64,000 nt of DNA from Nostoc sp. 'Lobaria pulmonaria (5183) cyanobiont' (GTDB lineage Bacteria; Cyanobacteriota; Cyanobacteriia; Cyanobacteriales; Nostocaceae). Location of the stretch: positions 3,704,545 through 3,768,544 of the forward strand of contig NZ_CP026692.1 in assembly GCF_002949795.1 (NCBI RefSeq). The letters run 5' to 3'. The notes beneath the pieces are model-generated. The model was given only the letters and a program-made list of their open reading frames with translations. It searched no databases and had not been told where the DNA came from. The position numbers and the translations under genes are program-made. Positions 52,730 to 60,637 of the stretch are shown here, one piece after another (position 1 is the first letter of the stretch; each line of letters starts with the position of its first letter).

Positions 52730-55261
52730 ATGCGTATTCATCCTCACCTAATTTTAGCCCTACTAATCTTTTTCTTAATAACAACTGTTTTACCAGCCAC
52801 TGCCCAGTATTCTCTTTCCCCAACTCAATCCCCAGTCACCCTACTCGAAAAAGGAAAACAACTTTATGATGCCGGAAAGTTGGTAGAAGCTGCACAAATT
52901 TGGTCAGAAGCAGCTCAGATATTTCAGCAAAGCAAACAGCAGCACTATCAAGCATTAAATTACAACTATTTAGCGATCGCTTATCAAGACTTGGGCAAGT
53001 GGTCAGCAGCGCGATCGCTAATCACCCAAGCAGAGAATATCCTAAAAACAATGGATGATTCTTTCCTTTATGCTCAAGTCCTCAACACCCAAGGAAGTTT
53101 ACAATTTAACACTGGACAACCGGAATTAGCCTTAGAAACTTGGCAGCAGTCCGAGAAAATCTATCGTTCCCTCAAGGATGTAACAGGGATTGTGCTATCG
53201 CAGATTAACCAAGCCCAAGCATTGCAAACGTTGGGAGAGTATCGTCGCGCCCAAAGGCAACTAGAACAAATCAATCAAGACCTTGCTGCTTTACCTGATA
53301 ATCTCCTAAAAGCCAGGGGATTACAAAGTTTGGGGGTAACTCTGCAAGTCGTGGGAGATTTAGAGCGATCGCAACAAGTATTATCGCAAAGTTTAGCGAT
53401 CGCCAAGCTTGTAAATTCTACCGCAGATATTGGGGAAACCTTCTTAAGATTGGGGAATACCGCTAGAGCTAGGGAAGATTTTAAAGCCGCCTTAGAATTT
53501 TATCAACAAGCAAGTGCAATTGGTGGCGAGCATACTGAATTAGAAGCACTCCTTAACCAACTCAGCCTTTTAATAAAAACTGAGCAAAATCCAGATGCAC
53601 TAGTATTATTACCCCAAATTCAAGAACGTCTTGCTAACATTCCTGCCAGCCGTTGGGGAATTTACGCGCAAGTTAATTTAGCAGCAAGTTGGATGAAACT
53701 GTCATCATCAAAAACAAAAGACATTGCTCAACTTTTGGCAACAGCAGTCAAACAGGCCAGCGAATTAACAGATGCAAGAGCGCAAAGTTATGCTTTGGGA
53801 GAGTTAGGACATCTTTACGAACAAACTCAGCAATTCTCAGAAGCTTTAAATCTCACCCAAACAGCACTAACTTTAGCACAGGGAGTGCAAGCAGATGATA
53901 TTGCCGTCAATTGGTTGTGGCAGCAAGGACGAATCGAGAAAGCTAGGGGAAATATTGAGTCAGCAATTACTGCTTATGAACAAGCTGTTAGTTTTTTAAC
54001 ATCTCTGCGTCAAGACTTAGTGCAATTGAATCCTGACGTGCAATTTAATTTCCGCGATCGCGTTGAACCAGTGTATCGGCAGTTAGTACAATTACTTTTA
54101 CAAGATGTAGACAGCCTACCACAAATCATCAAGCAACAACACTTAGAGAAATCTCGCAAAACAATTGAAGCACTGCAATTAGCAGAATTAGAAAACTTCT
54201 TCCACCAAGCCTGCTTAACTTATAAACCACAACCCATAGATAAAATTGATCCAAAAGCCGCAGTAATTTACCCAATTTTGCTAGAACGTCGCTTGGAGGT
54301 AGTTGTTTCTCTTCCTGGACAACCTTTGCAACATTATGGAACAAACCTTTCCTCAAAAGAGGAATCAGAGGTTTTTGATGAACTGCGCCAGTCTTTAAAC
54401 CCTGCTTTCTTACCTGATGAGGTACTACCTTCTGCCCAAAAATTGTATGATTGGTTGTTGCGTCCTGCCGAAAAAGAGATAGAACTTCAGGGGATTAAAA
54501 CCTTAGTGTTTGTCTTGGATGGTTTTTTACGCAGTGTACCAATGGCAGTTTTGCACGATCGCCAACAGTTTATCATCCAGAAGTACAGCATAGCATTGAC
54601 TCCTGGTTTGCAACTATTAGAGTCTCGGCATCTTCCTCCCCAACAGTTTCAAGCCTTAACTGCGGGTTTAGCAGAAGCACGTCAAGGCTTTGCTGAGTTA
54701 CCTGGTGTCAAGCAAGAAATTAAACAAATTACAAACTATGTCCATGCAAAGATACTACTAAATGAAAAATTTACTCGCGCCAACGTCCAAAAACAAATAG
54801 AAGAAGTTCCCTTTTCTGTAGTTCATCTTGCCACCCACGCAGAATTTAGCTCCAAAGCCGAAGACACATTTCTTTTAACTTGGGAAGACCGGATTAATGT
54901 TAAAGATTTAGATAGATGGTTAAAAGGTGCATCTTCAAAACTGAGCAAAAATGCTCCACGCCAACCAATTGAACTGCTAGTTCTCAGCGCTTGTCAAACT
55001 GCTAAAGGCGACAACCGCGCTGCTTTAGGATTGGCAGGAATTGCCGTCCGTTCTGGTGCTAGGAGTACTTTAGCAACCCTGTGGTCAGTACAAGACAAAT
55101 CAACTGCTAACTTGACAGGAGAATTTTACCGTTTGCTTACCCAAAATGTCGTCAGCAAAGCCGAAGCACTGCGTCAAGCACAACTATCTCTATTAAATTC
55201 TCCTCAGTACAAACATCCTTATTATTGGTCTGGGTTTGTACTGGTAGGAAATTGGCGTTGA
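52730..55261 (+). CDS. secreted TPR-CHAT protease
   Basis: An 843-residue protein. A signal peptide ends near ATAQ. Residues 35-440 hold tetratricopeptide-like repeats (AGKLVEAAQIWSEAAQIF, QTQQFSEALNLTQTALTLAQ). The C-terminal CHAT domain, a caspase-like protease fold, carries the catalytic His in VVHLATHAEF (about 702) and Cys in LVLSACQTAKGD (about 754). CHAT proteins cleave after basic or other residues and act in cell-death or signalling pathways. In cyanobacteria TPR-CHAT genes often neighbour TpsA exoproteins and DUF928/CHASE2 genes, as here. The protease should face the periplasm, where it might process the TpsA protein; that link is inferred. Confidence 0.92.
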   Translation: MRIHPHLILALLIFFLITTVLPATAQYSLSPTQSPVTLLEKGKQLYDAGKLVEAAQIWSEAAQIFQQSKQQHYQALNYNYLAIAYQDLGKWSAARSLITQAENILKTMDDSFLYAQVLNTQGSLQFNTGQPELALETWQQSEKIYRSLKDVTGIVLSQINQAQALQTLGEYRRAQRQLEQINQDLAALPDNLLKARGLQSLGVTLQVVGDLERSQQVLSQSLAIAKLVNSTADIGETFLRLGNTARAREDFKAALEFYQQASAIGGEHTELEALLNQLSLLIKTEQNPDALVLLPQIQERLANIPASRWGIYAQVNLAASWMKLSSSKTKDIAQLLATAVKQASELTDARAQSYALGELGHLYEQTQQFSEALNLTQTALTLAQGVQADDIAVNWLWQQGRIEKARGNIESAITAYEQAVSFLTSLRQDLVQLNPDVQFNFRDRVEPVYRQLVQLLLQDVDSLPQIIKQQHLEKSRKTIEALQLAELENFFHQACLTYKPQPIDKIDPKAAVIYPILLERRLEVVVSLPGQPLQHYGTNLSSKEESEVFDELRQSLNPAFLPDEVLPSAQKLYDWLLRPAEKEIELQGIKTLVFVLDGFLRSVPMAVLHDRQQFIIQKYSIALTPGLQLLESRHLPPQQFQALTAGLAEARQGFAELPGVKQEIKQITNYVHAKILLNEKFTRANVQKQIEEVPFSVVHLATHAEFSSKAEDTFLLTWEDRINVKDLDRWLKGASSKLSKNAPRQPIELLVLSACQTAKGDNRAALGLAGIAVRSGARSTLATLWSVQDKSTANLTGEFYRLLTQNVVSKAEALRQAQLSLLNSPQYKHPYYWSGFVLVGNWR

Positions 55262-55668
55262 CTCACGATGAAGGAGGCAGGGAGGCTTAACAATTCAAAA
55301 TTCAAAATTCTTGCATTAAAGACATTTTCAAACGAAGAGGAGTGCGGTCTTGGGGTCTCCCTAATACCATTTCTTTGTGAGGCTGCGCCAAATTTTCTTG
55401 GCTTCTTATTTCTTTCTTTGTGTCCTTTGCGGTCTTTGCGGTTCGTTCCTCATGTAGGCGCATCTTCATACAGAATTGGTATAAAAGGAGCAACTCGGTG
55501 GATTTAAACCCCAACTGTAGCTTGCTTCCCGCAGGGTAACTGATCAGAGGCGGAGTGACTCCGACTCCGCGCTACGTGTAGACGTAGGGGCCTTAAACCC
55601 TTTTATTTACAATAACACCTGAACTCTGACAAATAACAACTGAACTCTGACCACAGACATTTCAGAAA
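55262..55668. other. 407-base gap with dispersed repeats
   Basis: The gap contains a CTTTGTGTCC-TTTGCGG-type dispersed repeat (about 55415-55446), a GCGGAGT/ACTCCGC hairpin near 55550 and a direct repeat of AACTGAACTCTGAC (two copies about 55618-55650). Frames of 70-80 codons on both strands cover the repeats and are not credible genes. Confidence 0.5.
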
Positions 55669-56361
55669 ATGATAGTAAATAATGCCTCATATCAATTTAA
55701 ATTCTTTACTGTTGGCTTATCTCTACAACTGTTGATGTTTGCCTTACCCAGTTTGGCGCAATCAGAATCAGTCACTTCAATTGCCAGCCTACCAGAGCAA
55801 TTCGTTTTTCAAGAGACTTTTGAACCACCTGGAGAGCCAGAACCAAAAAGTGAAACTGTTGGTGCAGGTTCTCGTGATGGGCTGAGGTGTTCTGAGAATG
55901 AACAGCCCATTAGACCTTTGATGCCAAAACGTAACTTTGGATTAACCTTCCAAGATCATCCTCCCGTATTTATTTCCTTACCCAAAACTTCAGCACAGAA
56001 GGTTGTGCTAACCTTTAAAGATGAAACGGGTAACTATTATGAAAGAACTTTTTTACCTATTACTGCTAGTGGAGGGATTGTTAGCTTCACTCAACCCAAA
56101 GAAAAAACGCCGCTAACCGTAGGTAAAAATTACGAATGGTCATTAGTAGTTGTCTGTGGAAAAACTGTGCAACCAGACGATCCTATATTTAAAGGTTGGG
56201 TACAACGAGTTGCAAAAACCACCAAAGTAGATAGGGAGTTGAGCCAGTTGACTACCATCGGTCAAGCAAACTGGTACGCACAAAGAGGATACTGGTATGA
56301 AATGCTCATGACTATAGAGAAAGCTAAGAAAGCTGAATCCAAGAATACGCAATTAAAATAA
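55669..56361 (+). CDS. DUF928 family exported protein
   Basis: A 230-residue protein with a signal peptide (hydrophobic segment ending near SLAQ). The DUF928 hallmarks are present: GAGSRDGLRCSENEQPIRPL-MPKRNFGLTFQ near residues 65-95, PVFISLPKT, and FLPITASGGIVSFTQP, with a C-terminal YAQRGYWYEMLMTI helix. The single Cys pair (RCSEN and VVVCGKT) may form a periplasmic disulfide. The family is almost confined to cyanobacteria and has no established function. It is often linked to CHASE2 and CHAT genes, as here, where it lies between both. It converges on the CHASE2 gene with a palindromic terminator between them. Confidence 0.88.
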   Translation: MIVNNASYQFKFFTVGLSLQLLMFALPSLAQSESVTSIASLPEQFVFQETFEPPGEPEPKSETVGAGSRDGLRCSENEQPIRPLMPKRNFGLTFQDHPPVFISLPKTSAQKVVLTFKDETGNYYERTFLPITASGGIVSFTQPKEKTPLTVGKNYEWSLVVVCGKTVQPDDPIFKGWVQRVAKTTKVDRELSQLTTIGQANWYAQRGYWYEMLMTIEKAKKAESKNTQLK

Positions 56362-56384
56362 TTCGTAATTAATTACGAATTATT
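56357..56384. terminator. perfect 28-base palindrome, bidirectional terminator
   Basis: AATAATTCGTAATT is followed directly by its reverse complement. It overlaps the end of the DUF928 gene and ends just before the CHASE2 gene's 3' end, so it can end both convergent transcripts. Confidence 0.7.
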
Positions 56385-56387
56385 TGG

Positions 56388-59123
56388 TCAATCATCCTGT
56401 TGTAATATCTTGTCTATCAACTGCTGATTTTCTTTGCCTTCTGCTTGTTTGAAATATTCAATCGCAATTTTTCCAGCAGCAGGTTGCTCTTTTGCAACCA
56501 CAAGTAGTAACTTGAGAGTTTGCTGGAGTTGGATTTTATCAAGCTGCTTAGTTGCAAACATAGGTAGAATAATCGGAGCAAGTATTAATCCCAATAATGG
56601 GGGAATAATCGGAATCCACCAACCTTGTAAAAATGCCAGATAACTAAACACAATTAATCCTAGTCCAGTGCTGGTGACGAGAAACATTAACTGTCTAGGT
56701 GATTTTAATCGCCAAGCAATTAATGTTCCTATCCCAGACCAAAGCAAAATCCATAAGCTCTCCCATATCTCAGGCCAAGTCCGCAGCATTCCTCTTCCTT
56801 GTAATGCTGCGGTTAATATTTGGCTGGTAATATTAGCATGAATAAATACTCCTGCCATTTGTTTTGATGACCCAAATAGCCGATTGTTATAAGGTGTTTG
56901 AAACAAGTCATTAATACTTTCAGCTGTTGCACCAATTAAGACAACACGATTTTGGATTTTTTCTTTTGGTATCCGTTCTTGCAACAAATCTGTGATGGAG
57001 AAGCTTTGAAAATTTTGTTCTGTGCCGTGATAACTAAGTAAAATTTGATACCCTCCAGTATCAGCCCAAACATAGCCTCCGTCAAAAGGTTGTAAGGGTA
57101 TTATTAAGGCTTTACCAAGCTGAATATAATGGCGATTTTGAGGATGAGGATGGGGAGTGATGCCAACAGTTTTTAAGTATTGTAATGCTAATTGTAAACT
57201 CAAACTCTGGCGTAATTGATTTTTTGGCGATCGCACTGTCAATAAGGCACGACGTACCTTACCATCTCCATCCAATACTTGGTCACTAAAACCCACCTGG
57301 CTTAATTGGGCTAATACTCTTGGTGGTGCAACTTTAGTGCCTACGACTTTATCAATACCAATAAGATTGGGAGTAGTCTTGAACAATTCTACTAATTCCT
57401 GATACCCTGGTTCTACTGGCAAATCTCGATATAAATCCAACCCAATTACTTTAGGTTGATAGGTTTTTAAGTTTTTGAGTGCTTTAACCAAGATACTATC
57501 AGGTATGGGGTATTGTCCTATTTTTTGTAAATCTGGTTCATCAATTGTAATTACAACAACACGAGAATCAATTCCTGCTTGGGGTCGTTGTTGCAAAAAG
57601 CTATCAAATATATTCCATTCCATTCCCTGCAATAAACCAATAAAGCGTAGCAGGATAATAAAACTAGTAATACCAATTGCAAAGCTGACAACACACGGTT
57701 TTCCAAAGTGTAATACAGCATTTAATTTAGCAGCTTTTCGGGCTTGGTTCAAAATCCGATTCGCTTCCTTCGCAGCTGTTATAGTAACCTGTGCTTTTTC
57801 TAATTCAATTTTTTCGGCGTTTAAATTTATTTCAATTTCTTGTTTATCTAACTGCTGACTAGTAGCAAGAAACCGGTAATCTATATTAGAAAGCTTTTTA
57901 TTTTCTGACCAAGCTATTGCTTCTTTTAATATTATACCTTTTAATAATTGAGATTGATCTTGCTGATTGCTTGCAAGCCATTTTTTGAGATTTTGAGAAT
58001 ATGGACGTAGATTTTCTAGCTTTGTAGTAACCCAATCTAAATTAAATATAGCTTGATATATTTTATTTTTAACTTTGATTATTCCTTGAGATGTGATGAC
58101 TAAGCCTGACAAGATTAGCTCATTCTTTTCTCTAATATCATAAATTGTGACTTCTTCTCCCATTAAAATTTGCTGATAGAATCCTAACAATCTTCCTGCT
58201 GTTTGCTCGTTCTCTAAAAGACGTGAGCTTATTGTTCTTAAATGTTCTGGTTCATCTTGAAACTCCCAATTATTTATAATATGTGACCTGACTAAATCAC
58301 TAATAAATAATTGAGAATTATTTATTAGTGATTTATCTCTATCTTTAGATTGTTCATTTGCCACAATGTGACATAGCTTTTGAGTAAGAAATGGTTGTCC
58401 ACCAGTCCAAACTAATATCTCTTTTAAAATAAGTTTTGGATTTACTACTTTTCCTTCCAATCCTTTTGTTAAAGGAATAGTTTCTTGTAGCTTAAAACCC
58501 TGAATTTCTATTGATTTACCAATATTAAATGGTGTACGTCTTTTATCTTGAATCAAATCTAATGGACTTGCAACTCCGAAAATAGCAAAGGTAATACGTT
58601 TATATTCAGGATTGATTGCTCGTTGATTATAGCAAAACCGAATCAATGCAAAAAAATCATCAACTGAAAAATCTAAACTCAGAATACTATCAATTTCATC
58701 AACAAAGATAAATAATCGTTTATCAGGAAAATGAAGCTGTAATAATTCCTCAATAAACCACCTTAATCTTTCTAGTAAAGATATATCTTCTTGTTCACGC
58801 CACCAACTTTTTAAGTTGATTTTATTTAATAAATTAAAACCTAACCATAAATCACCAACTACACTCTTATACCACTGGAGTGGGGTGATATGGGAAGTAC
58901 CAATAATCGACATATCAATGGTACTGCATTTAAATCCTTCTTGTTCCAAGCGATGTTTTGTACTTGCAAGCAGAGAGGATTTACCCATTTGTCGAGAGTT
59001 CAATATATAGCAAAACTCTCCCTGCTTAAGACCCTCATAAAGCAGGTAATCTGCTTGTCTTCGCACATAACTAGGTGCATTAACTGTCAAACTTCCACCA
59101 ACTTGGTATTTATAATCAGTCAT
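56388..59123 (-). CDS. AAA_35 ATPase fused to a CHASE2 sensor domain
   Basis: A 911-residue membrane protein. The N-terminal AAA_35 domain (about 1-400) starts YKYQVGGSLTVNAPSYVRRQ, has Walker A in YILNSRQMGKSSLL and Walker B in LFIFVDEIDSIL. A membrane helix near 490 (FAIGITSFIILLRFIGLL) is followed by the CHASE2 extracellular sensor (DSRVVVITIDEPDLQKIGQY, PKVIGLDLYRDLPV, VVLIGATAESINDLFQTPYN) and three more membrane helices near 790-870. The ATPase thus sits in the cytoplasm and CHASE2 outside. I start at the ATG at 59123. The longer frame to 59168 runs into an IS-end repeat, so its first 15 residues are not native. It pairs by type with the AAA_35 protein at 45153. Confidence 0.88.
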   Translation of the reverse strand: MTDYKYQVGGSLTVNAPSYVRRQADYLLYEGLKQGEFCYILNSRQMGKSSLLASTKHRLEQEGFKCSTIDMSIIGTSHITPLQWYKSVVGDLWLGFNLLNKINLKSWWREQEDISLLERLRWFIEELLQLHFPDKRLFIFVDEIDSILSLDFSVDDFFALIRFCYNQRAINPEYKRITFAIFGVASPLDLIQDKRRTPFNIGKSIEIQGFKLQETIPLTKGLEGKVVNPKLILKEILVWTGGQPFLTQKLCHIVANEQSKDRDKSLINNSQLFISDLVRSHIINNWEFQDEPEHLRTISSRLLENEQTAGRLLGFYQQILMGEEVTIYDIREKNELILSGLVITSQGIIKVKNKIYQAIFNLDWVTTKLENLRPYSQNLKKWLASNQQDQSQLLKGIILKEAIAWSENKKLSNIDYRFLATSQQLDKQEIEINLNAEKIELEKAQVTITAAKEANRILNQARKAAKLNAVLHFGKPCVVSFAIGITSFIILLRFIGLLQGMEWNIFDSFLQQRPQAGIDSRVVVITIDEPDLQKIGQYPIPDSILVKALKNLKTYQPKVIGLDLYRDLPVEPGYQELVELFKTTPNLIGIDKVVGTKVAPPRVLAQLSQVGFSDQVLDGDGKVRRALLTVRSPKNQLRQSLSLQLALQYLKTVGITPHPHPQNRHYIQLGKALIIPLQPFDGGYVWADTGGYQILLSYHGTEQNFQSFSITDLLQERIPKEKIQNRVVLIGATAESINDLFQTPYNNRLFGSSKQMAGVFIHANITSQILTAALQGRGMLRTWPEIWESLWILLWSGIGTLIAWRLKSPRQLMFLVTSTGLGLIVFSYLAFLQGWWIPIIPPLLGLILAPIILPMFATKQLDKIQLQQTLKLLLVVAKEQPAAGKIAIEYFKQAEGKENQQLIDKILQQDD

Positions 59124-59141
59124 AGGTTTATAAGATGATGT

Positions 59142-59212
59142 CTTAGCCGCGCATGTTTTTAAGTACAACTCTTAATTTACCTGTTTTTGGCCTTAACCGA
59201 AAAGTATTGGAT
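59142..59212 (-). repeat. IS end, copy 2 (inverted relative to copy 1)
   Basis: Read on the minus strand this starts ATCCAATACTTTTCGGTTAA and ends GCGCGGCTAAG, matching 28272-28340 over about 70 bases with a few changes. Similarity stops where the transposase ATG would begin, so only the untranslated end survives here. It fills the gap between the CHASE2 gene and the histidine kinase. Confidence 0.75.
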
Positions 59213-59223
59213 GGAGAACAACC

Positions 59224-60525
59224 TCATCGGATAGGTAATTCAATCACAAACTCTGTACCTTCACCTTGTGTTGAATGACAACTTAGCTTACCGCGATGAT
59301 TATTAACTACAATTTGGTAAGCAATAGATAAACCTAGTCCTGTTCCTTTCCCGATGACTTTTGTAGTGTAGAAAGCATCGAATATCTTTGTCCGGTTTGC
59401 TTCGCTGATTCCTGAGCCATTGTCTGCAATCCTGAGAATAACTCGCTCTCCAATTGCTTCAGTTTTAATCCAAATCATCCCAATATGTCTAAATTTTTCA
59501 TCAAAATATTGATTTTTTGGGATTTCTTCAATTGCATCGATCGCATTGCCAATCAAATTCATAAAAACTTGATTTAGTTCGCCTGGATAGCACTCAACAG
59601 GTGGCAATTCTCCATATTCTTTAATTACTTTAATTCCTGGGCGATGAGCATTTGCTTTAAGTCGATGTCCAAGAATGAGTAGCGTAGTTTCTAATCCTTC
59701 ATACAGGTTAGCGCGTTTCTTTCCTGCTTCTCCGTGTCGAGAGAACTTGTTCAACGATGACACAATTTCTGTAACTCGATCTGTACCTAATTGCATAGAT
59801 TGAATAATTTTTGATAAATCATTTAACAAATAATTTATATCTTTTGTTTTAATAGCATTTTGAATTTCAGTCGGTGGATCGGGCAGATATTTTTGATATA
59901 GTTCGAGTAAATTAACAACCTCTTGGAAATACTCTTCAATAAAATTCAAGTTGCCAGCGATAAAATTGATGGGATTATTTACTTCATGGGCAATTCCTGC
60001 TGTCATTTGACCCAAGGTTGCTACCTTTTCTGCTTGAATAAGTTGGGTTTGAGCCTGTTGTAATTCGGCGTTTTTGGCTGTCAGGGTTTTCGTCAAATTT
60101 CTTAGCTTCAGTTGGTGCTCTATTCGCACTAATACCTCTTCATACTGAAAAGGTTTAGTAATATAATCTACGGCTCCCAATTGCAATCCTTTAACCTTAT
60201 CAGCAGTATCTGAAAGAGCAGTCATAAAAATGATCGGAATATCCTGAACACGAGGATTGCTCTCACTTTTTAGGTATTTACAAGTTTCAAACCCATCGAT
60301 ACCCGGCATCATGATATCAAGCAAGATTAAATCAGGTAAATTATCATTGTCTAATCTCTGAATTGCTTTTTCACCACTACGAGCTGCCCAAACTTCAAAT
60401 CTAGACTGATCCAAAAAGCTTGATAAAACTTGTAAGTTGGCAGGGTTATCATCAACGACTAAAATAATTCCTCTGCTAGGATCGCTATTTAGGGAATTCT
60501 TCTGATCGCCTATAGTTGCTGTCAT
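59224..60525 (-). CDS. receiver-histidine kinase protein
   Basis: A 433-residue cytosolic signalling protein. An N-terminal receiver domain has the phospho-acceptor Asp in LPDLILLDIMMPGIDGFE (about residue 66) and the conserved Lys in DYITKPF. A coiled-coil linker (about 145-170) leads to a HisKA-type domain with the His in MTAGIAHEVNNPINFI, followed by HATPase boxes N (NLIGNAIDAI), G1 (DNGSGI) and G2 (GKGTGLGLSI). This order (REC then HK) is common in cyanobacteria, where an upstream kinase phosphorylates the receiver. The large hybrid kinase just upstream on the same strand is the obvious candidate partner. The signal is unknown. Confidence 0.92.
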   Translation of the reverse strand: MTATIGDQKNSLNSDPSRGIILVVDDNPANLQVLSSFLDQSRFEVWAARSGEKAIQRLDNDNLPDLILLDIMMPGIDGFETCKYLKSESNPRVQDIPIIFMTALSDTADKVKGLQLGAVDYITKPFQYEEVLVRIEHQLKLRNLTKTLTAKNAELQQAQTQLIQAEKVATLGQMTAGIAHEVNNPINFIAGNLNFIEEYFQEVVNLLELYQKYLPDPPTEIQNAIKTKDINYLLNDLSKIIQSMQLGTDRVTEIVSSLNKFSRHGEAGKKRANLYEGLETTLLILGHRLKANAHRPGIKVIKEYGELPPVECYPGELNQVFMNLIGNAIDAIEEIPKNQYFDEKFRHIGMIWIKTEAIGERVILRIADNGSGISEANRTKIFDAFYTTKVIGKGTGLGLSIAYQIVVNNHRGKLSCHSTQGEGTEFVIELPIR

Positions 60526-60609
60526 AATATTTCTACCCTATATTGATTCACGTTGCTTCTTTGCGATATGCCAAAGGCGATCGCTCAAAATTAAAAATTC
60601 ACGCATTAC

Positions 60610-60637
60610 AATTTCCCTAAATTTATTTAGGGAAATT
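60610..60637 (-). terminator. 13-bp perfect hairpin at the end of the hybrid kinase gene
   Basis: AATTTCCCTAAAT pairs with ATTTAGGGAAATT around a 2-base loop. It overlaps the last two bases of the stop codon of the hybrid kinase gene. It could partly stop transcription before the receiver-kinase gene. Confidence 0.6.
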
